Below, one piece after another: positions 43,263 through 51,856 of a stretch of 64,000 nucleotides of DNA. The notes below the pieces were generated by a model that did not search any database, was not told the origin of the DNA, and saw nothing but the letters and a program-made list of their open reading frames with translations. Within the stretch, counting starts at the first letter, position 1; every line of letters starts with the position of its first letter. Made by a program: the position numbers and the translations under genes. The stretch is taken from NCBI GenBank assembly GCA_910577435.1, contig CAJTLV010000007.1, forward strand, positions 56,136-120,135, read 5' to 3'. This stretch comes from an uncultured Christensenella sp. (lineage in GTDB: Bacteria > Bacillota > Clostridia > Christensenellales > Pumilibacteraceae).

Positions 43263-44531
43263 ATGAAAATTCATTTTATAGGCGATATGGGTGTTTCGAT
43301 GCGCGCGCTCAAAAGTATGGCGGAAGCGCGCGGCAACACCGTCACGGGTTCGGACAGACAGGGCGCGGGACACTCGCCAGAAAACATAGACGGTTGCGAC
43401 CTCGTAGTGTATACCAACGCAGTACCCGACGATAACTGCGAGTTGCTTCGAGCGCGCGAGCTAGGCATTCCGACGATAGAACGCGCCGCATATCTCGGCG
43501 AACTGTCCCGCGCGCACGCTTTGACTTTTGCCGTAGCCGGATGTCACGGAAAAAGCACTACTGCGGCAATGCTGGGCGATATTTTTCCGCGCCGCGAAAC
43601 GACCGTCCACGTAGGCGTTGCCGGCGCGTCACGCACGGGCGGCGCAAAATACTTCGTGACCGAAGCGTGCGAGTATAACCGCAGTTTTCTGCACCTTACG
43701 CCCGACATCGGAGTCATACTCAATATTCAGTACGATCATCCCGATTGCTACCGATCGACCGACGAGTTGATAAAAGCATATGCGGCATTCTGCAAAAACA
43801 GCCGCGCCGTACTGCTGAACGGCGACGACGAGCTGTGCGCGGGATTACATCCCAAGCCTATGACGTTCGGTCTGAACGAACGTTGCGACTATACCGCAAA
43901 AGACATAAAAAACACGGACGGCTACCGCAGTTTTACGTTTGTCGCGCCGAGCGCATCTACGCGCGTCGAGCTGTCCGTCGCAGGCGAACATAACGTGTAC
44001 AACGCGCTCGCGGCGCTTGCCGTCTCCGATATGGCGGGAATAAAATTAAACGACGCAAAACAGGCGATCGAGAACTTCTGCGGACTGCCGCGCCGATTCG
44101 AGCGGCGCGGTATAGCGTACGGCAAAGCGGTCGTAACCGACTATGCCCACCACCCCGCCGAGATAGCCGCGACTATAGCCACCGCGCGCGAAATGTTCCC
44201 CTCTGTCGCGGTCGTGTTCCAACCCCACACTTATTCGCGCACCGCCGCGCTTCTCGACGAGTTTGCGGCCGCGCTCGAACAAGCCGACAGCGTTCTGCTC
44301 GCGCCCGTTTACGGAGCGCGCGAAACGCCTACCGAAGAAGGATCGTCGGATAGGCTCGCCGAAGCGCTGGGCAGTCGGTGCGACAACGTGTGCAACACGC
44401 CGGATGAGATCGTCGACGCGGCGAAATCTCTCCCCCAAAAAGCCGTAATATTTATGGGCGCGGGCGACGTAGACAAACTCGCCGACAAATTCGTCTCCGA
44501 ATACAACGCCGACATCGGAATCGATAAATAA
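43263..44531 (+). CDS. murC: UDP-N-acetylmuramate-L-alanine ligase
   Basis: 422 residues of the Mur ligase family, adding L-Ala to UDP-MurNAc in peptidoglycan synthesis. The N-terminal Rossmann domain (MKIHFIGDMGVSMRALK) has a slightly unusual glycine pattern. The ATP site is AGCHGKSTTAAML, the central motif is EACEYNRSFL with NIQYDHPD, and the C-terminal domain has DYAHHPAEI. There is no Shine-Dalgarno; a -10-like TATACA sits 7 nt before the ATG. Convergent with the RyR-domain gene. Confidence 0.92.
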   Translation: MKIHFIGDMGVSMRALKSMAEARGNTVTGSDRQGAGHSPENIDGCDLVVYTNAVPDDNCELLRARELGIPTIERAAYLGELSRAHALTFAVAGCHGKSTTAAMLGDIFPRRETTVHVGVAGASRTGGAKYFVTEACEYNRSFLHLTPDIGVILNIQYDHPDCYRSTDELIKAYAAFCKNSRAVLLNGDDELCAGLHPKPMTFGLNERCDYTAKDIKNTDGYRSFTFVAPSASTRVELSVAGEHNVYNALAALAVSDMAGIKLNDAKQAIENFCGLPRRFERRGIAYGKAVVTDYAHHPAEIAATIATAREMFPSVAVVFQPHTYSRTAALLDEFAAALEQADSVLLAPVYGARETPTEEGSSDRLAEALGSRCDNVCNTPDEIVDAAKSLPQKAVIFMGAGDVDKLADKFVSEYNADIGIDK

Positions 44532-44562
44532 GGCGCGCCGTCGACGCACTATATCGAAAACG

Positions 44563-44592
44563 AAAAGTCCTCGCTCACAGCGGGGACTTTTT
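44563..44592. terminator. Bidirectional terminator between murC and the RyR gene
   Basis: AAAAGTCCTCGCT pairs with AGCGGGGACTTTT around CAC. It overlaps the last codons of the minus-strand gene. Confidence 0.75.
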
Positions 44593-46764
44593 GACTATTT
44601 TATATCCGTTTTTATTCAACAGCCAATACGCGTCGTCGAGTATCTGGTAGTCGTACTTTATTACGTCGCAGCTCGCCTCGTCCTTGCCGTCGCGCTCGGC
44701 TACCATTCTTCGAAACTCTGTAAGTCCGTCGAAAGTAGTAAGATTGCCGTGCCTGCGCACCGAGTAGTTTCTGCCGTTAGTGTATTTGACTGCGCCGTCC
44801 GCTTCGGTTGTCTCGGTAAGGATCGTATGCTTGTCGGCGGGAACGATCCCCTTGCTTATGGCGAACGAATTCCAACGCAGATGTTCGAGTTCGGCGAGGT
44901 TTCTGCGAAGCGACTGCGGAAAATCGAGCGTGTATTTTATAACCTTTTTGCCCTCTACGTCGCCCACGTCGATGACCTGCGGCATATCGCCCGCCCCGTA
45001 AATGTCCATATACTCGCGCTCGGACAGCGCAGGCGCGGCGGCGGACGCGTCGCAGTAGTCGAGACCTATCATATTCAGCTTCGACTGCAAACTCAAACAG
45101 CCGTAAAGATTGGACTCGCGCTCCAACTGCGATTTTTCGGTGTACCACTTTTTATATGCGTCGGCGCGGCTTTGGGCAACCGCATTGTTATCGACCACGA
45201 ATCCTGCGACGTGCGCGACTTTGTATTCGAGGTCGTACACTTCGTTGCGCATTTGCGCCATACGGAATATCTTGTCGTCGGTAATTCGGTCTATATCGAA
45301 CGCGTCGCGGCTCCAATCCCCTATTGCGAACACGTTCTTTCTGGCGAACAGCGCAAAATCCTCGTGCGGATTTCTCACTTTGACAAAAATAACGAGATCG
45401 TCGACGCCCCACTCGGCGCGCTTTTCCACAAGTTTCTGCGCCATATCGATGTTTTCGAGATCGGTCTCGAACGCGATTATTACAAAATCGACGTCCTTAT
45501 CGCTCTTCGTAACGACGTCGCGCATTCGGATGTAAAACTCGTTGTCGTTTACGTCCAAACGGTAATAGGTCTCGTTTGCGGGAAAATCGGGAAGCGGCAA
45601 ATAATCGCCGGCTCTTTTGGTGTCGATCTCGTTTCTGTAACGGTAGTACGAATGGTTCAGATTTTTGTTGTTCTCGGCAGGGGTCTTATCAAATATGTAA
45701 TAATCGACCTTTTTAAGCGCCACGCCTTTCTTGGTCTTTTCTATAAACTGGTTGTTGGCGACCGAAGTCATAAATATCTGGCGGTTCGTCTTGCCGAATC
45801 CGATCATACAAACATTTATATCCACGCCCGACTTCACCGTAGCCGAACCGTAATCGATATGCCGTTCATCCATAAACTTGGTAAACGGATATTGATCCAC
45901 AAAATTCATCGCGACCATCTGATACTTGTTCTTATATCTGATACAGCCTAAACCGTCGGCGGCGACGCCCGCGTACACTGCCTCGTACTTGGGATCTCCG
46001 AATACGTAAATGCGCAATTTATCGAACAGCAACCGCCGCTTTTCTTCGTCCGCCGACGTTATGCCATCCGCAAACACACGGCACAGACAGAGGTTCTTTT
46101 CGTCGTCTTCCGTATTCACCACAACCGTGTAAACCGCGTTACGCTTATAAATATCTACGAAAATCGACGCCGCCGCTTTTTCGAGCGACGTACAGGATAT
46201 GTAATTTGTCTTTGTTGCGTACATCGCCTTGCAATCGTCCGACGGGATTTTATCTATTATAACTTTCGAACGCGCGGCGTCGCTTTTATAGACGGACAGA
46301 CTGCCCTTATTGTATCCGAATATAAGCAGCTTTTCTTTTTTCGTATATCGCATCGATACGCGTCGACCGAACAGCCACAATCTCTGCCCTATAAGCGAAA
46401 GCGTGAACATAACCGCATTGACCGCAACGAGCAGACAACAGTAATACACGGCGCCGGAATAGAACGGGTTGTCCGCCATCAACGCGCCAACTTTCGATAT
46501 GCCGAATTTCAGAACGACCAGTTCGACGGTATGCGTTACGGCATTGAGTATAGACTTCAACACTTCGCCGCTTTCATAAAAATATCCCATACACAGCAAC
46601 GGTACGGCTATAACGAAAACGGCAAGGCATTTACCCTTTTTGAAGTTTCGAAGAAACGCTATCCGTTCCGGACGTTTTTTGCGCGCTATTTCCGCTATGA
46701 CGTATATCACGGCAAGAGTCAGGAGCGCGACGCACACCCCCGTCACGATGTTTACAGCTCTCAT
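44575..46764 (-). CDS. Membrane protein with RCK/TrkA-like region and C-terminal RyR domain
   Basis: 729 residues. Three N-terminal membrane segments (about 5-27, 48-66, 100-125) are followed by a long cytosolic region with alternating beta/alpha units recalling tandem Rossmann/TrkA-N folds (LLIFGYNKGSLSVY; INVCMIGFGKTNRQIFM; DVDFVIIAFETDLENIDMAQKL). The C-terminus has a ryanodine-receptor repeat (LAELEHLRWNSFAISKGI ... DYQILDDAYWLLNKNGYKI). AGGAGG precedes the ATG. Follows a small membrane protein gene in one operon. Looks like a ligand-gated channel or sensor; ligand unknown. Confidence 0.82.
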   Translation of the reverse strand: MRAVNIVTGVCVALLTLAVIYVIAEIARKKRPERIAFLRNFKKGKCLAVFVIAVPLLCMGYFYESGEVLKSILNAVTHTVELVVLKFGISKVGALMADNPFYSGAVYYCCLLVAVNAVMFTLSLIGQRLWLFGRRVSMRYTKKEKLLIFGYNKGSLSVYKSDAARSKVIIDKIPSDDCKAMYATKTNYISCTSLEKAAASIFVDIYKRNAVYTVVVNTEDDEKNLCLCRVFADGITSADEEKRRLLFDKLRIYVFGDPKYEAVYAGVAADGLGCIRYKNKYQMVAMNFVDQYPFTKFMDERHIDYGSATVKSGVDINVCMIGFGKTNRQIFMTSVANNQFIEKTKKGVALKKVDYYIFDKTPAENNKNLNHSYYRYRNEIDTKRAGDYLPLPDFPANETYYRLDVNDNEFYIRMRDVVTKSDKDVDFVIIAFETDLENIDMAQKLVEKRAEWGVDDLVIFVKVRNPHEDFALFARKNVFAIGDWSRDAFDIDRITDDKIFRMAQMRNEVYDLEYKVAHVAGFVVDNNAVAQSRADAYKKWYTEKSQLERESNLYGCLSLQSKLNMIGLDYCDASAAAPALSEREYMDIYGAGDMPQVIDVGDVEGKKVIKYTLDFPQSLRRNLAELEHLRWNSFAISKGIVPADKHTILTETTEADGAVKYTNGRNYSVRRHGNLTTFDGLTEFRRMVAERDGKDEASCDVIKYDYQILDDAYWLLNKNGYKIVKKSPL

Positions 46765-46777
46765 TTGTATCGTCCTC

Positions 46778-47146
46778 CTACGCTATGATCCGAACAATGA
46801 CGGCGGCGGCGTTCGGGTCTAGCATTTCCGCAGCTTTTTTCTTCGCTTCTTCTATGAGACTGACGTCGGCGTAAATCATAAACGCTGCAACGGCTACGAC
46901 GATCACGGCGAATATTATTGCGAACACGACATTGCGTTTCAGAGTAAATTCTATACCCGCGAGAAATATAGTCGCGAGCGTAAAATAATTTCGAAACCGC
47001 TCGACGGTGAGCAGCGCGCTCTCCGGCAACAGCAGATTGTCGAGCGCGCGATTCAAGTACCACACGAGCATCAGCACGAGCGTCGCGATAGCGAACAGCC
47101 CCGTAAACACATTGATTATCCTGTTAAGCGCTTTACCCAATATCAT
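46778..47146 (-). CDS. Small membrane partner of the RyR-domain protein
   Basis: 122 residues with three hydrophobic segments (about 12-31, 55-65, 72-93) and a short helical tail. No family recognised. AGGGTGA precedes the ATG. It ends 13 nt before the RyR-domain gene begins, so the two are co-transcribed and may form one complex. Confidence 0.75.
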   Translation of the reverse strand: MILGKALNRIINVFTGLFAIATLVLMLVWYLNRALDNLLLPESALLTVERFRNYFTLATIFLAGIEFTLKRNVVFAIIFAVIVVAVAAFMIYADVSLIEEAKKKAAEMLDPNAAAVIVRIIA

Positions 47147-47186
47147 TACTCGATCACCCTATAAAGATTTATGTACTTATTTTCGA

Positions 47187-47215
47187 ATTATATACCATAC
47201 GCGACGTTTTGTCAA
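47187..47215 (-). promoter_or_regulatory. Promoter of the RyR operon
   Basis: Minus strand TTGACA (47210-47215), 17 nt, TATAAT (47187-47192): perfect consensus. Confidence 0.8.
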
Positions 47216-47331
47216 CATACGCCGCCGTAATGTAACGTCAGACTTCGGACCGCGCGGGCAAACCGACATTGACGAACGGCTTGTCCCACCGCGTGATGAC
47301 GGTCGAGCGATCGACGGTATAGCCTTCGCCG

Positions 47332-47820
47332 TTATTTTCTTCTCTTTCTGAAAAACTCTTGTATCGGTGCGAGGCATTCAGCCTCCGCCACGCCGCCGAC
47401 GATTTCGGCGCGATGGTTGAGCTTGTCGCAGTTCGCAACGTTGAGCGCCGTACCGCACGCGCCGAAACGCAGATCTTTCGCGCCGTAAACGACACGCCTG
47501 ATGCGCGAATACACGATAGCGCCGGCGCACATCACGCACGGCTCCAACGTGACGAACAGTTCGCAGTCCGACAAATTCCACCGACCGAGTTTTCTCGCAG
47601 CTTCGCGTATCGCCACCACTTCGGCGTGCGCGGTCGGATCTTTATCCGTCTCGCGCCTGTTGACTGCCGTGCAGACTATTTCGTCGCCGCACACTATGAC
47701 CGCCGCGACGGGCACTTCGTCGTCGGGACAGTCGGCAAGTGCGTTCACCGCGCGCCGCATAAACTTCTCGTCGCGCTCGCGTCCTTGCGTATTTTTTTGG
47801 GCGTTCGGTATGTTCTTCAT
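47332..47820 (-). CDS. tadA: tRNA adenosine(34) deaminase
   Basis: 162-residue zinc deaminase converting A34 to inosine, needed for tRNA-Arg(ACG), which is itself encoded at 13.8 kb. Active site: HAE (His65, Glu67) and PCVMC (Cys95, Cys98). ATG 47820 has GGAGAG and overlaps the peptidase stop by 4 nt (ATGA), implying coupling. Confidence 0.95.
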   Translation of the reverse strand: MKNIPNAQKNTQGRERDEKFMRRAVNALADCPDDEVPVAAVIVCGDEIVCTAVNRRETDKDPTAHAEVVAIREAARKLGRWNLSDCELFVTLEPCVMCAGAIVYSRIRRVVYGAKDLRFGACGTALNVANCDKLNHRAEIVGGVAEAECLAPIQEFFRKRRK

Positions 47821-48635
47821 AAGCTCTCCGATAGTTTTTCGAGAATGCCGAACGCGAACGTCGGCAGATCGGCATTTGCCGTTATTTCTTCTTCGAAGTC
47901 TGCGCGCGCAAACGGGTGCGTGCCGCGCTTTATCAGCTCGACGGTGACTGCGGGAATGCCGAACGCATCGACGCAATAGTCCTTGTACCCTCCTGCGGAG
48001 TTCAAATGCCCGTCCACCTTTTTTACTCCGATGCGGCGTGCAATCGCCGCCGCAAACATTTCGTCACGCGCGCGTCGTCGCCCGTCCTGAAAAAACTCCC
48101 AGTACAACTCGCCGCCCATACAGTGATAACTGACCGTCGCATCGGGTACGACCGATTTCGTCAGCTCTGCGAGCGCGCGCGTTTCGGGCGCGAGATGCGG
48201 ACTGTCACCTATATAGTCGGACGGACCGGGAACGCGTTTATTACATTCGCCCCGCCCCCAAAGCGCGTCGAAATGAGTGTTGAGATCCACTCCGTCGGCA
48301 TTGGCTTTCCACTCCCTGCGCCGAAGCGCATTGCATTCGAGAAGCGGTTTACCGAAAGTGCATCCATTCTCGAAAAACAGCGCGCCGTCGGGATTGACGA
48401 GCGGAACGAAATACACGCCGCAAGTATCGGAGTCGAAGTCGCGCGCCTGACGCAGTACGACGAACGCGGTATAGCATTCCCGCGCGTGTATCGCCGCAGT
48501 GACGATTATTCGCCTCCCGACGTAACTGCCCTTGTGAATGCAAATTACGGGGTTGCCGCATACGCTCTCGCCGATGGCGAAAATATCGCCGCCGCAATCT
48601 TTCGCTTCGCTGATGACGCTTTCGAGAATATCCAT
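47817..48635 (-). CDS. M14-family zinc carboxypeptidase-like enzyme
   Basis: 272 residues with the M14 zinc ligands HARE (His50, Glu53) and a later His in VSYHCMG, and the catalytic Glu in TVELIKRGTHPF. No signal peptide, so it is cytoplasmic. Related Firmicutes enzymes cleave gamma-D-Glu-meso-DAP bonds of peptidoglycan fragments; that role is inferred. Promoter TTGACT, 17 nt, TACAAT (48676-48704). Translationally coupled to tadA. Confidence 0.88.
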   Translation of the reverse strand: MDILESVISEAKDCGGDIFAIGESVCGNPVICIHKGSYVGRRIIVTAAIHARECYTAFVVLRQARDFDSDTCGVYFVPLVNPDGALFFENGCTFGKPLLECNALRRREWKANADGVDLNTHFDALWGRGECNKRVPGPSDYIGDSPHLAPETRALAELTKSVVPDATVSYHCMGGELYWEFFQDGRRRARDEMFAAAIARRIGVKKVDGHLNSAGGYKDYCVDAFGIPAVTVELIKRGTHPFARADFEEEITANADLPTFAFGILEKLSESL

Positions 48636-48675
48636 AGTATTGAATATTCCCGCGCCCGTCGCTCGGTGCCACTAT

Positions 48676-48704
48676 ATTGTATCAGGAAGATCGCGGACAG
48701 TCAA
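48676..48704 (-). promoter_or_regulatory. Promoter of the M14 peptidase-tadA operon
   Basis: Minus strand TTGACT (48699-48704), 17 nt, TACAAT (48676-48681). Confidence 0.7.
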
Positions 48705-48816
48705 TCGTTACGGATAAAATAAAAACGCGGACCGCAAAACCCGCGCTTGCCGATTTTATGCGATTTTTGTCGAATCACGCAACAAAATTATATAAAAATA
48801 CCGAGCTGCAAATCGG

Positions 48817-48845
48817 TTGCCGCTCGGCCGCCGCGCACCTATACT
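48817..48845 (+). promoter_or_regulatory. Promoter giving a predicted leaderless mRNA
   Basis: TTGCCG (48817-48822), 17 nt, TATACT (48840-48845), then 6 nt to the GTG start of the Spo0A-like gene. Confidence 0.55.
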
Positions 48846-48851
48846 TGAATC

Positions 48852-49247
48852 GTGCCGCACATTCGAATAGAAAAATTCAATATGCTTTACCCGAACCGCG
48901 CAGAACGGCTGAAAGTGGAACGGGTCGCACTCGGCATCGGGCTGGAATCCGAATATAACGGCAGTGATTTTATTATCGACGCCGCGATCCTTCTTGCGTT
49001 CACGGGAATGCCGATGCCCGATATTTACGCGACCGTAGCGGCGTTTCGCGAAAAAACGGCAAACGGCATACACAAGGACGCGGCATACGCGATAAGGCAT
49101 TCGGACGGGTTGGCGGACAAACTGTCGGAAATGTTCGGCATAGAACTTATGCTATCCGATCTTCACCCAAATACCGTGATCGCTTATATAGCGAAAGCTA
49201 CCGACGTGAGGATGGTCGACGCTATTTATGATAAGGTATACGGTTGA
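48852..49247 (+). CDS. Spo0A C-terminal-domain-like protein without receiver domain
   Basis: 131 residues, all helical. The order of segments (GSDFIIDAAILLA; MPDIYATVAAFREKTANGIHKDAAYAIRHS; LHPNTVIAYIAKATDV) parallels the Spo0A DNA-binding domain, whose second half reads SRVERAIRHAIE and ends in a SEFIAMIADKL helix. The receiver domain and aspartate pocket are absent. GTG 48852 is used because the -10 box ends 6 nt before it; an ATG ten codons later has no ribosome site. Its 3' end overlaps rlmH by 26 nt on the other strand. The family match is moderate. Confidence 0.6.
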   Translation: MPHIRIEKFNMLYPNRAERLKVERVALGIGLESEYNGSDFIIDAAILLAFTGMPMPDIYATVAAFREKTANGIHKDAAYAIRHSDGLADKLSEMFGIELMLSDLHPNTVIAYIAKATDVRMVDAIYDKVYG

Positions 49248-49662
49248 GTATCGTCGCCGCGCGGTACAGCTGTTCGCACAGTACCACGCGAACAAGCTGG
49301 TGCGGATAAGTGATCGCCCCGAAAGAAATGCGGTTGCGACACAGCGCGCGCACGCTGTTGTCGACTCCGGACGCGCCGCCTATGACGAACGTAAGCTCGT
49401 CGGAACGCATATGTCCGTCGTAAACGAGACGTGCGAGGCCTTCGGACGAGATCATCTCGCCGCCTATATCCAATAACACACAGTCTTTCCCCGCCATACG
49501 CTTTATCAACTCTTCGCTCTCGCGGCGCACGGTCGGCTGCTCGGCAAGCTCGACAACGGATACGTCGTAAAACGCTTTAAGCCGTTTCAGATATTCGGCG
49601 CACCCGTCGCGGCAGAACGACTTACTCGCCTTGCCGACGCATAATATACGTATCTTTTTCAT
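49222..49662 (-). CDS. rlmH: 23S rRNA pseudouridine(1915) N3-methyltransferase
   Basis: 146-residue SPOUT methyltransferase. Family marks are LCVGKASKSF near the start, LDIGGEMISSEGLA, FVIGGASGVDNSV and the closing EQLYRAATILNRIPYHK knot. AGGAG precedes the ATG. It ends the walJ-CPBP-CPBP-rlmH group and overlaps the convergent Spo0A-like gene by 26 nt. Confidence 0.96.
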   Translation of the reverse strand: MKKIRILCVGKASKSFCRDGCAEYLKRLKAFYDVSVVELAEQPTVRRESEELIKRMAGKDCVLLDIGGEMISSEGLARLVYDGHMRSDELTFVIGGASGVDNSVRALCRNRISFGAITYPHQLVRVVLCEQLYRAATILNRIPYHK

Positions 49663-49670
49663 TGCCGCTC

Positions 49671-50774
49671 CTAATAAAAGAACCCGAATACATAGGTAAA
49701 CACGGTAGTCAACAGCGACGTAACTCCCGCCGCGATAATAAACGCGAGATCGCGCGCAGACGGCTTGAACTTTTCTTTCGCATAGCCGGCGCCGTACACC
49801 TCGCGCTCCATTTCCAAACTTTCTATACGTTCCGGATCGAATTCGCCCATAAGCACAACGCGCTTATTGGTCGCGTCGAATGCGCTGTCCTTTATCACTT
49901 CCGTCTTGTTCGCGATGACGCGCTTTTCACGCAGGTACAGCATAAGGAAAACAAGTCCGAACGCGGCGGCGGCGGCCGCAATATATATCAAAATAAGCGC
50001 CCACGCATAGCGGTCGGCCATCATATCAATAGTCGAATAGAACCCTCCGCCGACCGCAAAATCGTACTCGTTCGCATAATTGAAAAACACACTGCAAAAG
50101 TTGTTCGTAAAATGCATCAGTACGGCGGGATATATACTTTTGAGCCTAAGCGTAAGGAACGCCGCCGACGCGCCGAACAGCGCGGTGTAAAACACCTGCC
50201 TGACGTTTTGATGAAACAGCCCGAACGCTATTCCGCAAAAAATCACGCAACCGACGGTGCCGAACGTCTTTCTTACCGTCGACAGCACGCCGCCGCGCAT
50301 ACAGAATTCTTCGCACACTGCGGGAAGCGCGGCTGTCATAACTATCTCGGCAAGCAAAAAACCGAACTCGAAATTTTCGGGCATATCGGGCGATGCGGTC
50401 GGACTGACGTACCCCGTCAACTCCAACAGCCTCGACCACGCGGACGAAACGCCGAGCGTCAGAATAAAGACGCAAAATCCGAGCGGCAACGCGAGCAGAT
50501 AATAGGGCTTGAACACACCGAAACCGGAATATTTCAGCGTCTGTTTTACAGTGCGCTTGCCGTAGAACTTAAATATACAAAACGGAACGCCCAAAAAAAA
50601 CAGCAGTTGCGCAGGCAACGAAAACAGTGCGTCCGACGCAAGAGATCCGCCGTAAGTGCCGTCGGTCGGAACATAATACACTATAATTCGCATAATTATA
50701 ACGCCGACGACCGCCGAACACAGAGCAAGTCCCGCCGCGCGGTAATCGCGCTTTTCTCCGAAAAGCTCGCTCAT
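49671..50774 (-). CDS. CPBP-family intramembrane metalloprotease (second copy)
   Basis: 367 residues, about nine hydrophobic segments. The CPBP/CAAX protease motifs are EEFCMRGGVL, FGLFH and MHFTNN. The C-terminal tail (FDPERIESLEMEREVYGAGYAKEKF) is cytosolic. ATG 50774 overlaps the first CPBP stop by 4 nt. The substrate is unknown; such proteases process prenylated or bacteriocin-type peptides or act in immunity and envelope control. Confidence 0.9.
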   Translation of the reverse strand: MSELFGEKRDYRAAGLALCSAVVGVIIMRIIVYYVPTDGTYGGSLASDALFSLPAQLLFFLGVPFCIFKFYGKRTVKQTLKYSGFGVFKPYYLLALPLGFCVFILTLGVSSAWSRLLELTGYVSPTASPDMPENFEFGFLLAEIVMTAALPAVCEEFCMRGGVLSTVRKTFGTVGCVIFCGIAFGLFHQNVRQVFYTALFGASAAFLTLRLKSIYPAVLMHFTNNFCSVFFNYANEYDFAVGGGFYSTIDMMADRYAWALILIYIAAAAAAFGLVFLMLYLREKRVIANKTEVIKDSAFDATNKRVVLMGEFDPERIESLEMEREVYGAGYAKEKFKPSARDLAFIIAAGVTSLLTTVFTYVFGFFY

Positions 50775-51856
50775 AACAACAACCCCGAAACGAGATTGAC
50801 TATCCACATTATAATAGACAGACCCGCCGCTATCCAATATTTGACGGTACCGTCTCCGCTCTTCGCTTTGGCGACGATGTTTTTCACCTTTTCGTCCGCC
50901 GTTTCCGCATTGTTCCCGCCGTCGACTTTTTCGTCCGTTTCGCACCGTTCTGTTCTCTTCTTTGTGCCGACGCGTTTCAACAGTTCGACGCCGTCGCGAA
51001 CGCCGAACCCGAATGTTACGAGTGCGAACACTGCCGCGCCGCCCCCGACGAACAGACCGAGCGTTATAAACACGGCGGCGGCAACGTTCTCCGTCAGCCA
51101 TACGCCGCACCCGTCCAGCACGCCGCCGAGCGGCGTAAGTTGAACGACGAGAGCGAGCGCATTCGTCGTAGCGTGAGTGAGCATAGCCGTAAATATACGC
51201 TTAGAGCGCGCCGCTATAAACGCGCACACCGATCCGAGCGCGAATTGGAACACGACCTGCATAGGATTCATATGCATAAGCATAAATGCGAGCGCCGACA
51301 GCGCCGCCGCGCCGACAAGCGTATACTTGCGTTTGAGTCCGTGAAAAAGCACGCCGCGATAGACGGTCTCTTCCATTATAGGAGCGAGAAGCACCGACAC
51401 TATGACGAGCATAGCGACGGCGGACGGCGTAGTCAGTTCGATCTCGCCGTAATCGGCAGGAAGTCCTATCGCCCGCATCAAAAATCCGTACCACACGGTA
51501 GGAAGATACATAGCGCACATAAGCGCCACGCCGGCAAGTATCGGGATTATAAAACACGCGGGAGTGATACGCGCGCCCGATTCGCCGTCGACGAAGAACG
51601 TGAAATCGAATTTGCGCCGCCGCAACCGCGTATAGAAATAAATGAAAGCTGCGTTGGCGAGCTGAATGAAAATCATAAAACCCGTGTTGAAATCGCCGTT
51701 TTCCGCAATATCGGGATAACTGCCCGCAAGTCCCGCCGACACAACGCCTGCAAGCGCTTGACAGACAAGCGTAACTATTATCGCGAACAAGTAAAACGCA
51801 CACGATTCGACGTAGTCATATGCGATAAGCGATTTGTCGGTAGAATTCTTCAACAT
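50771..51856 (-). CDS. CPBP-family intramembrane metalloprotease (first copy)
   Basis: 361 residues with multiple membrane helices and the CPBP motifs MEETVYRGVLF, FMLMHMNP and LTHATTNA. A lysine-rich cytosolic stretch (TKKRTERCETDEK) precedes a final helix. It overlaps walJ by 7 nt upstream and the second CPBP gene by 4 nt downstream. The pair probably arose by duplication and then diverged. Confidence 0.9.
   Translation of the reverse strand: MLKNSTDKSLIAYDYVESCAFYLFAIIVTLVCQALAGVVSAGLAGSYPDIAENGDFNTGFMIFIQLANAAFIYFYTRLRRRKFDFTFFVDGESGARITPACFIIPILAGVALMCAMYLPTVWYGFLMRAIGLPADYGEIELTTPSAVAMLVIVSVLLAPIMEETVYRGVLFHGLKRKYTLVGAAALSALAFMLMHMNPMQVVFQFALGSVCAFIAARSKRIFTAMLTHATTNALALVVQLTPLGGVLDGCGVWLTENVAAAVFITLGLFVGGGAAVFALVTFGFGVRDGVELLKRVGTKKRTERCETDEKVDGGNNAETADEKVKNIVAKAKSGDGTVKYWIAAGLSIIMWIVNLVSGLLL

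Noticed and set aside
49662..51143. 493-codon plus-strand frame opposite the CPBP genes
   Set aside because: Basic, repetitive translation typical of a reversed membrane-protein gene; no start signal.
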